Positions 6,400 through 13,213 of a DNA stretch of 35,870 bases are shown in pieces. Position 1 is the first letter of the stretch; every line of letters starts with the position of its first letter. The notes beneath the pieces were generated by a model. It had not been told where the DNA came from. It saw only the letters and a list, made by a program, of their open reading frames with translations, and did no database searches. The DNA is from Candidatus Babelota bacterium (GTDB taxonomy: Bacteria > Babelota > Babeliae > Babelales > Vermiphilaceae). The stretch covers positions 4,663-40,532 of the forward strand of contig RXKB01000069.1 in assembly GCA_003963225.1 (NCBI GenBank). Direction: 5' to 3'. Made by a program: the position numbers and the translations under genes.

Positions 6400-6638
6400 G
6401 CCGGCCGACGATTCGCATTGAGAGCCCGTCTGAGCAGCTCCTGCTGCGTCTCAATGGCTGCGTGCATCCAGTGGCCGAGATGGATTCCCGCACGGGCTTG
6501 CAGGCCGTGTATTCGATGCCTGAGGAATACGTGCAGTGGTTTCTCGATCACTGCCAGCGGATCGGAATCAGGACTCACAGAATCGACGGTCGAATGTCTT
6601 TGCTGCAGCAGCTCGCAGCGGATGATCTCGAACACTGA
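6396..6638 (+). CDS. Unknown 80-aa early protein
   Basis: Starts at an ATGA overlap with the preceding stop, so it is probably translationally coupled. The sequence looks like a small globular protein (IRIESPSEQLLLRL, EYVQWFLDHCQRIGI) with no recognised domain, membrane segment or metal motif. It sits in the run of small early genes between csrA and the replication initiator. Gene status is supported by the overlap and normal composition; no function can be assigned. Confidence 0.65.
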   Translation: MSRPTIRIESPSEQLLLRLNGCVHPVAEMDSRTGLQAVYSMPEEYVQWFLDHCQRIGIRTHRIDGRMSLLQQLAADDLEH

Positions 6639-6650
6639 TGAGGCTCCCGG

Positions 6651-6860
6651 ATGACTCGAATTCAGAAAGATCTCTTTGACGGATTTTTGAGGCTCAAACA
6701 GTGCCGTCGCTGCCGGCGCAATCTTCACCCGGATCCGTCGCACCTTTACAGGACACGCGATTCCGGGCTTTGCTTTCGGTGCCTCGATGCGTTTGAGCGT
6801 TCGGATCATTGGTCGATCGACTCTTTTTTGTTTTCAAACTCTAATCGAGGAAAGCGCTGA
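6651..6860 (+). CDS. Small Cys-rich (zinc-finger-like) early protein
   Basis: A 69-aa protein with CRRCRRN (C18, C21) and LCFRC (C41, C44), i.e. two CxxC pairs about 20 residues apart, a layout that usually binds one zinc. The basic residues between them would suit nucleic-acid binding. Its stop overlaps the next start by one base (TGATG). Function beyond probable metal binding is unknown. Confidence 0.65.
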   Translation: MTRIQKDLFDGFLRLKQCRRCRRNLHPDPSHLYRTRDSGLCFRCLDAFERSDHWSIDSFLFSNSNRGKR

Positions 6861-7291
6861 TGCCCTTGCCGTTGTGCGTGCTGCTTTTGCTTGTGGCTTT
6901 ATGTCTTTGCGGGTGGGCCGTCTTTCGTGCCTCGCGTGCGATCACAGAAACTGAAATTGTGCCGCCCGATCCGGAGCCGCGAATTGTCCCGCTGCGACCA
7001 TGGCAGCAGGCCAGCAAAACGATCGTGCTGAGTGCTGCTCAGCAGGCCGAGTTGCTGCAGATCTATCGTGATGAGTTTGTGAGGGCCGGCCGCTTGCCAG
7101 AGATGCCGCTCCTGGCCTTTCTTCGAGCGGTCGAGAATCAGCAGCGGGAAAAGCCGATCGAGGTCGATCTGCTTTTTGCTCAGCTGCATTGGGTGCGTTC
7201 ATTTGCCGATGAGCATGAGCTCGATTGGTTGCGGTATCGGGTAGACGTTGCATTTTGTGACACATTGAACAACAGGAAGCTGCAGACGTGA
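6860..7291 (+). CDS. Small membrane-anchored early protein
   Basis: A 143-aa protein with an N-terminal hydrophobic segment (about residues 3-21, PLCVLLLLVALCLCGWAVF) followed by basic residues. The C-terminal 120 residues therefore probably stay on the cytoplasmic side (N-out anchor), although a signal peptide is possible. The soluble part is helical (AAQQAELLQIYRDEFVRAG) with no known domain. It starts at a one-base overlap with the preceding gene and ends four bases into the next. A role in superinfection exclusion or membrane recruitment would be a guess. Confidence 0.65.
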   Translation: MPLPLCVLLLLVALCLCGWAVFRASRAITETEIVPPDPEPRIVPLRPWQQASKTIVLSAAQQAELLQIYRDEFVRAGRLPEMPLLAFLRAVENQQREKPIEVDLLFAQLHWVRSFADEHELDWLRYRVDVAFCDTLNNRKLQT

Positions 7292-7719
7292 GACGATCAG
7301 ACAGAACCCACAAAAAGAGCGCGACACGATCGGCCACCATGAAAGGCCGGCCGAGTCTTCGGAAGGGTGAACGACAAGCGCCGAGGCAGTCGTTGACCGT
7401 CGGACTCGTGAAGCGGCCGAGTCCGGATCCAAACAAAAAGCCATGGCCTCAGCACTGCGTTTTGATCGTCGCTGCGAGTCCTGCAACGGTTCGCGTTTCG
7501 CAGATCCGCGGACAGATCATCGACAAAGCGTGCCGCGATTGTGGTGCCCGGCTGTGCGTCGACAGCGTCAGCATCGACGAGCTGTTCAATAATCCGATCC
7601 GGCAAGGCCGGCCGATTCAATATCTCGGTCTCGACTGCTGCTTTGCATCTTACGAGACAACCGACGTGACCATGATTCAGGCCCGACGAAAGTCGGAGAG
7701 CGGTGCATGCGATGAATAG
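7288..7719 (+). CDS. Unknown basic early protein
   Basis: 143 aa from GTG 7288 (GTGA overlap with the preceding stop). An ATG at 7339 would remove a very basic 17-residue leader. The N-terminal 50 residues are rich in Arg, Lys, Ser and Pro and probably disordered. The rest holds a CRDCGARLCVDS cluster and a later DCC, which may bind metal. A β-rich VLIVAASPATVRVSQIRG segment precedes it. A nucleic-acid-related role is possible but not shown. Confidence 0.6.
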   Translation: MRRSDRTHKKSATRSATMKGRPSLRKGERQAPRQSLTVGLVKRPSPDPNKKPWPQHCVLIVAASPATVRVSQIRGQIIDKACRDCGARLCVDSVSIDELFNNPIRQGRPIQYLGLDCCFASYETTDVTMIQARRKSESGACDE

Positions 7720-8026
7720 CGAAACCACAACGAGCGACGACACCGAGCCGAGTGAGCTCGTCGCAATTCCGATCACTCCGGAGATGGTGCACCTAGCATT
7801 GATCGCCGCGGATGGTTTCGAAAGGCTCGGAGCTCGCGAGCTGGTGAAACTTCAGAGCCTGCTGCAATTGGCCGAGGGCAAATTCAGACCGACGGCAAAC
7901 AATCTCCGTGACCTTTGTGCTCACCTCGGTTTCGTCTTCGCAGCGAGTTTGAACGACGCACGGAAACGACGCATTGCCGAAAAAGCAGCATCTGACGGAG
8001 CCGCATCATGCCCGCAACAACATTGA
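7712..8026 (+). CDS. Unknown 104-aa early protein
   Basis: The start at 7712 lies in the end of the preceding gene; an ATG at 7703 adds three residues. An acidic, Thr/Ser-rich N terminus is followed by a helical domain (MVHLALIAADGFERLGARELVKLQ... and LRDLCAHLGFVFAASLNDARKRRIAEKAA). No recognised family. It overlaps the next gene by 19 nt, in line with a compact early operon. Confidence 0.6.
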   Translation: MNSETTTSDDTEPSELVAIPITPEMVHLALIAADGFERLGARELVKLQSLLQLAEGKFRPTANNLRDLCAHLGFVFAASLNDARKRRIAEKAASDGAASCPQQH

Positions 8027-8271
8027 AACCAATTGAGGGCCGACTGCGATCGGCATGCTCCGAGTGCGGTGCGGAATTCTATGTCGGGCTTTCGATCGCC
8101 ATGCGTTGCGGCATCAACACCGGGCACGGGACGTGCCCGAATCCAAACTGCCAGACGTTTTTGCACATCGAGATTCTCGAAGGCGATGCCGCATGGACTG
8201 AGCCATTTCGGGAGTATTTGAAACGCACGGGCCGACTGATTCCAGTGGAGGATGGCGATGTTGCCGAATGA
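8008..8271 (+). CDS. Zinc-ribbon-like early protein
   Basis: An 87-aa protein with CSECG (C17, C20) and a second cluster MRCG...GTCPNPNC (C34, C43, C48), suitable for a zinc ribbon, followed by a β-strand-rich FLHIEILEGD segment. Such small ribbons often bind nucleic acid or other proteins; the partner is unknown. It overlaps both neighbours. Confidence 0.65.
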   Translation: MPATTLKPIEGRLRSACSECGAEFYVGLSIAMRCGINTGHGTCPNPNCQTFLHIEILEGDAAWTEPFREYLKRTGRLIPVEDGDVAE

Positions 8272-8710
8272 ATATCAGCCGCTCGTTTTGACCGACGAGC
8301 AAAAGAAAGTGCACGAGCAATACACCGAGCTCGGTTTCAGGATCGCACCGCGGCCGTTTGCTGGCAAGGGTTTGCATCTGTGGTTTTTTATGTCGCTGGT
8401 GACTCCGGAGAATCCGACCGGCATCGAGTTTACGGTCAACATTCTAAACGGCGTGGCTCATCGCACTGGCACTCAAACGACATACACAATCGAAGAGGCT
8501 CGGAAAGAGTTCGGCCCGAAGACTGAGGCGAGTGAGCCGCCTCGTGAATCGAACGTGCTGCCAGCTGAGCCGGTACCGGTGAAGCCGGAGGCCGTCAACG
8601 TGCCGGCCGTGCCGGCTCGAGCTCCGTCGCCACCGCGGTCAGCGATCGCCGAGACACCGGCACCAGCTCCGACCGCAAAGCCGAAACAAAAGCAGAGCTC
8701 GTTGTTTTAG
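8258..8710 (+). CDS. Unknown early protein ending in a sliding-clamp-binding motif
   Basis: 150 aa from ATG 8258, chosen over 8252 because GGAGG at about 8245-8250 is correctly spaced for it. Residues 1-95 appear folded (GFRIAPRPFAGKGLHLWFFMSLV, a β-rich small domain). About 50 residues of Pro/Ala/Glu-rich linker follow and the protein ends exactly in QSSLF. That pentapeptide fits the bacterial β-clamp-binding consensus QL(S/D)LF, and a flexible linker plus terminal motif is how many DNA polymerase accessory proteins tether to DnaN. It may therefore act at the replication fork, or sequester the host clamp. The N-terminal domain is not recognised. Confidence 0.7.
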   Translation: MLPNEYQPLVLTDEQKKVHEQYTELGFRIAPRPFAGKGLHLWFFMSLVTPENPTGIEFTVNILNGVAHRTGTQTTYTIEEARKEFGPKTEASEPPRESNVLPAEPVPVKPEAVNVPAVPARAPSPPRSAIAETPAPAPTAKPKQKQSSLF

Positions 8711-8734
8711 GTCTCACCGAAGAGAGCGCAAAAG

Positions 8735-9106
8735 ATGAAGAGTATCAAGATTCAAATGAGAAATGCGATTGAGGCGATCGAACGGGAGAAACTGACAGCG
8801 GCCGACGTGATCGGCTTCAACGTGTATCTCTACACGATGCCTAATGTGCACGTGACCGATGATGCGATCATTCGGTTGTACCATCAGATGAAGATCGCTC
8901 GCAGTGCGGTGAAGGCAACGGCCGAAGACGGTTTTCTTCACGTGCATTTTGTGTCGCGTGGAGTTGCGTTTTCCGCATGCGTCAAGCTGGAGAAAGCGGC
9001 CACGTTTATCGATTCAAAACAGAGACAGCTGCCAGCTCCGAAATCGAGACGTATCGGATCGACTGAGCAGCGGCAGTTGACGTTTGCCGGGAGTGGCGAC
9101 AAATGA
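8735..9106 (+). CDS. Unknown early protein with second clamp-like motif
   Basis: A 123-aa protein. The N-terminal part is a helical/β domain (AIEAIEREKLTAADVIGFNVYLYT...), then a β segment (FLHVHFVSRGVAFSACVKL). The C-terminal 25 residues are basic and flexible and include QRQLTF, matching the hexapeptide clamp motif QxxLxF, eight residues before the end (AGSGDK follows). It lies just downstream of the QSSLF protein, so both may target the same host factor. It overlaps the next gene by four bases. Function is otherwise unknown. Confidence 0.65.
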   Translation: MKSIKIQMRNAIEAIEREKLTAADVIGFNVYLYTMPNVHVTDDAIIRLYHQMKIARSAVKATAEDGFLHVHFVSRGVAFSACVKLEKAATFIDSKQRQLPAPKSRRIGSTEQRQLTFAGSGDK

Positions 9107-9486
9107 CAGAGACGTCGATGATCGCGCAGCTTTCAGAACGGCAATTGCACATTCTGCAGCACTCGCTCGGCTGCGACCAATACGGCCGCGGCTGCAGCTC
9201 ACGGAATCACTTTGTGACCGATGAGAGCAGCAACGACGGCCGCACCTGTCTCGAGCTGGTGAGTCTCGGTCTGATGACCAACGACGGCCCGCGTGCTCTT
9301 TGCGGTGGCATGAGCGTCTTTCATGTGACCATGAGCGGCCGAGCGTTGATGCGATCGCAGAGTCCGGAGCCGCCTCCGTTGACGCGTTCACAAAGGCGAT
9401 ACCTGGAATATCTCCGATCTGATTCCGGAGCCTCCTTTCGTGAGTGGCTCGGCATTAAACCCAAACAAAGGACGAAACAGCAATGA
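9103..9486 (+). CDS. Conserved phage hypothetical (RNHFVT type)
   Basis: A 127-aa protein that starts LSERQLHILQHSLGCDQYGRG and continues RNHFVT...CLELVSLGLM. From memory this arrangement occurs in a small conserved protein of many siphoviruses, sometimes annotated only as hypothetical; no biochemical role is known to me. C24, C31 and C48 are present but not in a classical zinc pattern. It begins in an ATGA overlap with the preceding gene and ends in one with the next, so it is co-translated with them. Confidence 0.7.
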   Translation: MTETSMIAQLSERQLHILQHSLGCDQYGRGCSSRNHFVTDESSNDGRTCLELVSLGLMTNDGPRALCGGMSVFHVTMSGRALMRSQSPEPPPLTRSQRRYLEYLRSDSGASFREWLGIKPKQRTKQQ

Positions 9487-9866
9487 GCGAAACCGACGCA
9501 CAATTCAACGAATGGGCCGTTGTCGAAATCATGGGACACAAAAGATTCGCGGGGCACGTGACAGAACAGTCGGTCGGCGGTGCCGGTTTCATCCGCGTCG
9601 ACGTGCCTGAGATCTCGCTTCGAGCAGGTGAAGTGCTCCCGGCGTTCACAAAGTTTTTCGGAGCTGGCTCAATTTATTCCCTCACTCCGTGCACCGAAGA
9701 GACGGCGAGAAAGTTTGCCGCGTCGTTCCGGGCCGAGGCTTTCGCACGGTATGAGCTGCCGCGGCTGCAATCGTTTCCATCGTACCAAACGGATCCGGAG
9801 GCCGGAACGATTTCAGATGAGGATCGCTACGCCGACGAGGATCCGCCTTTCCAGAGTCAGTTCTAG
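9483..9866 (+). CDS. Conserved phage hypothetical (WAVVEIMGH type)
   Basis: A 127-aa protein with N-terminal EWAVVEIMGHKRFAGHV, then IRVDVPE and a central GAGSIYSLTPCTEETAR. I recognise this pattern from small conserved proteins in the early or replication regions of phages and mobile elements, with no established function. A good SD (AAAGGA, about 10 nt upstream) supports the start. The C terminus (DEDRYADEDPPFQSQF) is acidic and ends in aromatics, loosely like an SSB tail but without the DDIPF ending, so I do not call it one. Confidence 0.7.
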   Translation: MSETDAQFNEWAVVEIMGHKRFAGHVTEQSVGGAGFIRVDVPEISLRAGEVLPAFTKFFGAGSIYSLTPCTEETARKFAASFRAEAFARYELPRLQSFPSYQTDPEAGTISDEDRYADEDPPFQSQF

Positions 9867-9932
9867 GCTCACTGATGATTGTGCCGGCGTGCTTTTCACG
9901 TCGGCAGGTAATGGCCATGGGAAACCGACACG

Positions 9933-10952
9933 ATGTCAACGACAATTCAACCCCCGCTGCGTTATTTCGACTTTTCCGACGAGCAACGGCTCCGGTTTGC
10001 TGAGACTGTGAACGACAAGCCGCTCAGCGATCGAGCTCGGAAGTTTCTCCGTCTGGCTTTCGATGCCACCAGCGAGCACGGAAAGCCCGGTCTGCGCGTT
10101 CGGTATTACGATCGGGCGCTGATCATCAGCTGCCCTCAGGAACGTCTGGCCGAGCTCCTGGACGGCTGCAGCGTGAAAACCGTGCAGAGAATGATCGACG
10201 AGCTCGAGGCGATCTCCGTGCTGCAGAAACGACGCACGGTGCCGAAGACCGACGGACCGCCCGTGCAAAAAACGGTGTACGTTGTTTTTCTCGATCGACT
10301 CGAGGCCTTGCCGAGTTTGGATCCGACCGACGAGCTCGATTGTGTGATCCTCGATTCGGAGGGCGATCTCCGGGGCACTGGTGAGCGGCATTTTTCACAC
10401 CCGGAAAACCGTGTCGTGTCGGATGTCGCCTCGGATGTCGCCTCGGTTGTCGTGTCGGATGTCGTGTGCCCTGTCGCCTCGGTTGTCGTGTCGGATGTCG
10501 CTTCCCTCATGAATCATGATCATGAGGGATTGAATGAATTATATATAAACTCTTCAATCACTCATGATCATGATCATGAGGCTCGCGAAATTCAAAAGCC
10601 GGCTCGCTTCGATGAGATCTCCGACCGCGATATTCGCGGCATTGCTGGCTTTGCTGTCGAAATCAACGGCCGACTCGGCACTCCGAACCCGCTGAGCCGG
10701 CTCAAAAAACTGCGTGAGTACTTTGCCGACGCTGTCGCGGCCGGCCTTGCGGATCCGAATGAGCTCAAACTCTTTGCCGCGTTGTTTCGCAACATCGGCC
10801 GACGGACCGACGTGAAATTCCGGCAGCGATATCTCCGCACCGTGTGGACCAATCGCGCGGAGAAGCCGCTCGAAAGCGTTGTCACTGTGGCCGATCGTGA
10901 ATATGCCCGGAGCCTGCTCGAAGTCGAGCAGCTCGAGCCGTCGTCGTCCTGA
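9933..10952 (+). CDS. Replication initiator-like winged-helix protein, gene containing an origin
   Basis: A 339-aa protein. Residues about 25-105 form a winged-helix/HTH domain of the phage replication-protein type (RKFLRLAFDA..., ERLAELLDGCSVKTVQRMIDELEAISVLQKRR). Residues about 160-215 are a low-complexity linker encoded by tandem 12-bp DNA repeats (reading as V/D-V-A/V-S units) followed by a His/Asp-rich stretch encoded by palindromes. A C-terminal helical domain (about 225-325) may recruit helicase. This is the organisation of lambda O, where the initiator gene contains the origin. No helicase, primase or polymerase gene is visible, so the phage probably borrows the host fork. SD is weak. 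It could also be a transcription regulator, but the iterons favour replication. Confidence 0.72.
   Translation: MSTTIQPPLRYFDFSDEQRLRFAETVNDKPLSDRARKFLRLAFDATSEHGKPGLRVRYYDRALIISCPQERLAELLDGCSVKTVQRMIDELEAISVLQKRRTVPKTDGPPVQKTVYVVFLDRLEALPSLDPTDELDCVILDSEGDLRGTGERHFSHPENRVVSDVASDVASVVVSDVVCPVASVVVSDVASLMNHDHEGLNELYINSSITHDHDHEAREIQKPARFDEISDRDIRGIAGFAVEINGRLGTPNPLSRLKKLREYFADAVAAGLADPNELKLFAALFRNIGRRTDVKFRQRYLRTVWTNRAEKPLESVVTVADREYARSLLEVEQLEPSSS
10412..10507 (+). repeat. Eight tandem 12-bp repeats (iterons)
   Basis: Eight head-to-tail units of consensus TGTCG(TG/CC)TCGG(A/T) begin at 10412, 10424, 10436, 10448, 10460, 10472, 10484 and 10496. The fifth and eighth diverge in their last half. 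The 12-bp period keeps the coding frame and puts the sites roughly one helical turn apart, as expected for cooperative initiator binding. Confidence 0.85.
10412..10580. other. ori: Putative phage replication origin inside the initiator gene
   Basis: In order: the 12-bp iterons (10412-10507); an inverted repeat with 10-bp arms (10503-10512 and 10520-10529, arm TCCCTCATGA) and a 7-nt loop; an AT-rich stretch with TTATATATAAA (10539-10549), a likely unwinding element; and a perfect 20-bp palindrome (10561-10580, CTCATGATCA mirrored). Iterons next to an AT-rich element within the initiator gene match lambda ori in O. The GATC and ATGATCAT palindromes could also be Dam or SeqA-type sites in a host that has them. 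Confidence 0.65.
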
Positions 10953-10955
10953 TCC

Positions 10956-10969
10956 ATTTCGCTCGAAAT
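10956..10969. repeat. ATTTCG-NN-CGAAAT palindrome, copy 2 (intergenic)
   Basis: ATTTCGCTCGAAAT, extended by one more base pair on each side (C...G). It fills most of the 65-nt gap between the initiator and the ParB-like gene, about 50 nt before the ParB-like start. A regulatory site for that gene is plausible. Confidence 0.5.
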
Positions 10970-11017
10970 GTCGTCCTCGTTTCCGTTTCTTGTTGTTTCA
11001 AAGAAAGGCTGCCAGCC

Positions 11018-13027
11018 ATGTCTGCGAGTACTCAAAACCGCTCACCAAAACCAATCTCAAAAGACCGCCTGCAGGATGCCGCGACTACGCTCGGCCAGCT
11101 CGTCGGCGAATTCGGGTGGATCGTCAACGTGTCAAAACTCGACACCCTCACGAAAGTCGACGTCGAGTGGATCGAAGGCGCCTCGCGCCTTTCCGCGGAT
11201 CTCGTCTGCCCGGATAACGTGTGGCGGATCATCGACATTCCGCGCGCGAAGTACGTGCCAGGATTCGCAAACGAAAACGACGCGCGTGCGATCGCATCGG
11301 CGTTGATCATGTCGCGGCAGGATTTTATCGACGCTGCTCATGAGCTGCAGCTCGATCGAATGCTGCGAAGAATTCCGGACAATGGCATCGTCACACCCTT
11401 CGGCGATGTCTTCTGCCAGCTGCAGCCGTCGTTTGCTGTGTGGTTTGGGCGGAAGGCCGGCCGAGCTCCGTCGCTGCACGACGAGGCCGGCCTGCAGGCG
11501 ATCGCGAAGCTATTCACGGCTCCGAGCGATCAGCCGCAACCGACGGAGCTGGCCGCGAAAGCCGTGCCGCCGAAGTCGACCGGAAAGCGATCGCAGCCGG
11601 CCGCGGTCGATCAGATGACTCGAGCCGAGCTGCAGATGGTTTGCATTCACGACATAGCGTCCGATCCGGAGAACGATCGAAAGACATTCGACAAAGCCGA
11701 GCTGCAGGAGCTCGCTCAGAGCATCATGCGGCACGGAGTACTCCAGCCGATTCTTTTGCGTCCGGATCCGGATCGCCTCGGCTCCGGTTTCATCATCGTC
11801 GCCGGTGAACGTCGATGGAGAGCTGCAAAGCTGGCCGGCCTCGTCGAAGTGCCGGCTCAGATCACTCAGCGTGAGGGCCTGCAGGTTTCGCTCGCTCGAC
11901 TCGATGAGAATCTCAAGCGTGTAGACTTATCGCCGATCGAAAAGGCTCAGGCTTTGCGACGACTCATGGACACGCACGGGCTCACTCAGAAAGAAGTCGG
12001 TGAAGCCGTCGGCGTTCAGCAGGGGCAGATCTCGAACATGTTGCGGCTCCTGAATCTCCCGGAGTCGCTGCAGCAGCGAGTTTCAAAGTCGGAGCTCGCT
12101 CCGACACTGGTGCGGCCGCTGCTCCCGTTTGCCGACGTGCCGGCCGTTGCTGAGCTCGTCGACGGTCGCATTGAGTTTGCGCTGAAAAACGAGGATGAGA
12201 TTTCAGCCGGCACTTTTGAAAGGTGGGTTGATGAGGCCGTTGAGAAGTGCAGCCGATCGATCAGCATGTGCCCCGACTTTCGAAAGCCGACAAAGGCCGA
12301 TCGATGTTTCGGCACCATCTCGAAGGATCAGGAAAAGGCACTCGATCTGCGCGAAGTGAATGGCCGGCCTCGAGCGTTCAACCTGCAGGAGTTCGATCGA
12401 CTCAACAAAGAGCCGCTCGCGACAAAGCTGGCCGCGTACAAAAAGAAAGCGGCTCGCTCGAGTGGATCCGGAGCAACGGCCGCACAAAAAGAGAAGCCGT
12501 TGAAAGAGTACTCCGAGCACCGCGTCAAAAGTGCGATCGGTTCCGCATTGATCTCAGGCCTCGCAACGGCACTGCAGAAAGACTCGCCGGAATCGAATCG
12601 CGTGCTGATCACCCTGGCCATTCACGGATGTTTTTCCGGCCTGGTGCCATGGTGCGAGAATAAGGCTTTGAAGATCTTCGCGAAAGTGCCGGCCGATTCA
12701 CGGCAAGCGCTGGCCATGCTGCGAAGTGCGGCCGCGAAGTCTTTGAAGGATTCACGTTTGACTGCCGCCGAGATCATCGGCCTCGGAGATTCGCTGCGCG
12801 TCGATCTGGCCGCCACCTGGAAAGCCTCGAAAGAAGTCGTCGACTCAATGACAATGACGGGACTGAAACAGGTTGCTCGCGCAATCGACGTCGATGAATC
12901 TTTGTTCGTAGCTGAGGCAAAACTGCGAGCCGCAATTCTCAAGGCATGGCCAGCTGGCTACGTGCCGCCATTTCTGGCCAGCATGATCGGGAAAAAGGAC
13001 TCTGCGAAAAAACAGAAAGCCGCGTGA
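11018..13027 (+). CDS. Large ParB-like DNA-binding protein
   Basis: A 669-aa protein. Residues 1-200 are unrecognised and end in a disordered Pro/Lys linker. About 205-300 are a ParB/Srx-type domain with the box GERRWRAAKLAG (263-274), where the two Arg contact CTP in ParB proteins. Next come RVDLSPIEKAQALRRL and an HTH (GLTQKEVGEAVGVQQGQISN, about 321-340) of the KorB/ParB type. The C-terminal 270 residues are helical and unknown. ParB proteins bind centromere sites and spread as CTP clamps, but no ParA is encoded nearby. Alternatives are a transcription or replication regulator, or a ParB-fold nuclease. It starts after AAAGG, 65 nt past the initiator gene, and ends the early module. It is about twice the usual ParB length. 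Confidence 0.85.
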   Translation: MSASTQNRSPKPISKDRLQDAATTLGQLVGEFGWIVNVSKLDTLTKVDVEWIEGASRLSADLVCPDNVWRIIDIPRAKYVPGFANENDARAIASALIMSRQDFIDAAHELQLDRMLRRIPDNGIVTPFGDVFCQLQPSFAVWFGRKAGRAPSLHDEAGLQAIAKLFTAPSDQPQPTELAAKAVPPKSTGKRSQPAAVDQMTRAELQMVCIHDIASDPENDRKTFDKAELQELAQSIMRHGVLQPILLRPDPDRLGSGFIIVAGERRWRAAKLAGLVEVPAQITQREGLQVSLARLDENLKRVDLSPIEKAQALRRLMDTHGLTQKEVGEAVGVQQGQISNMLRLLNLPESLQQRVSKSELAPTLVRPLLPFADVPAVAELVDGRIEFALKNEDEISAGTFERWVDEAVEKCSRSISMCPDFRKPTKADRCFGTISKDQEKALDLREVNGRPRAFNLQEFDRLNKEPLATKLAAYKKKAARSSGSGATAAQKEKPLKEYSEHRVKSAIGSALISGLATALQKDSPESNRVLITLAIHGCFSGLVPWCENKALKIFAKVPADSRQALAMLRSAAAKSLKDSRLTAAEIIGLGDSLRVDLAATWKASKEVVDSMTMTGLKQVARAIDVDESLFVAEAKLRAAILKAWPAGYVPPFLASMIGKKDSAKKQKAA

Positions 13028-13046
13028 TGTCGCCGAGCGATCAGAA

Positions 13047-13073
13047 CTCAGCGCGGGAGAATCCCGCGCTGAG
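13047..13073. terminator. Hairpin between convergent early and late modules
   Basis: CTCAGCGCGGGA (13047-13058) and TCCCGCGCTGAG (13062-13073) form a perfect 12-bp stem with a GAA loop, 19 nt after the ParB-like gene and about 140 nt past the end of the late operon. No clear T-run follows on either strand, so it may work with Rho or protect mRNA ends in both directions. The remaining 13074-13213 shows no gene. Confidence 0.65.
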
Positions 13074-13213
13074 CATCGAATACTATTACAAGCAAAACGA
13101 CTGCCCCGCCTCGTCGGCATCGGCTGCAGATTGCATTTGCTGGCATGCGCCCGGCACCGGTCGACAGCGAGCTCAGGCCGTACCTTTTCAGCTGGAGAAA
13201 GCGGCCGACCGAA

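Noticed and set aside
9483..9866. Acidic, aromatic C terminus suggesting a single-stranded DNA-binding protein
   Set aside because: No OB-fold pattern and no DDIPF ending.
10412..10507. Tandem repeats as a CRISPR array
   Set aside because: The 12-bp units are contiguous without spacers and lie in a coding frame.
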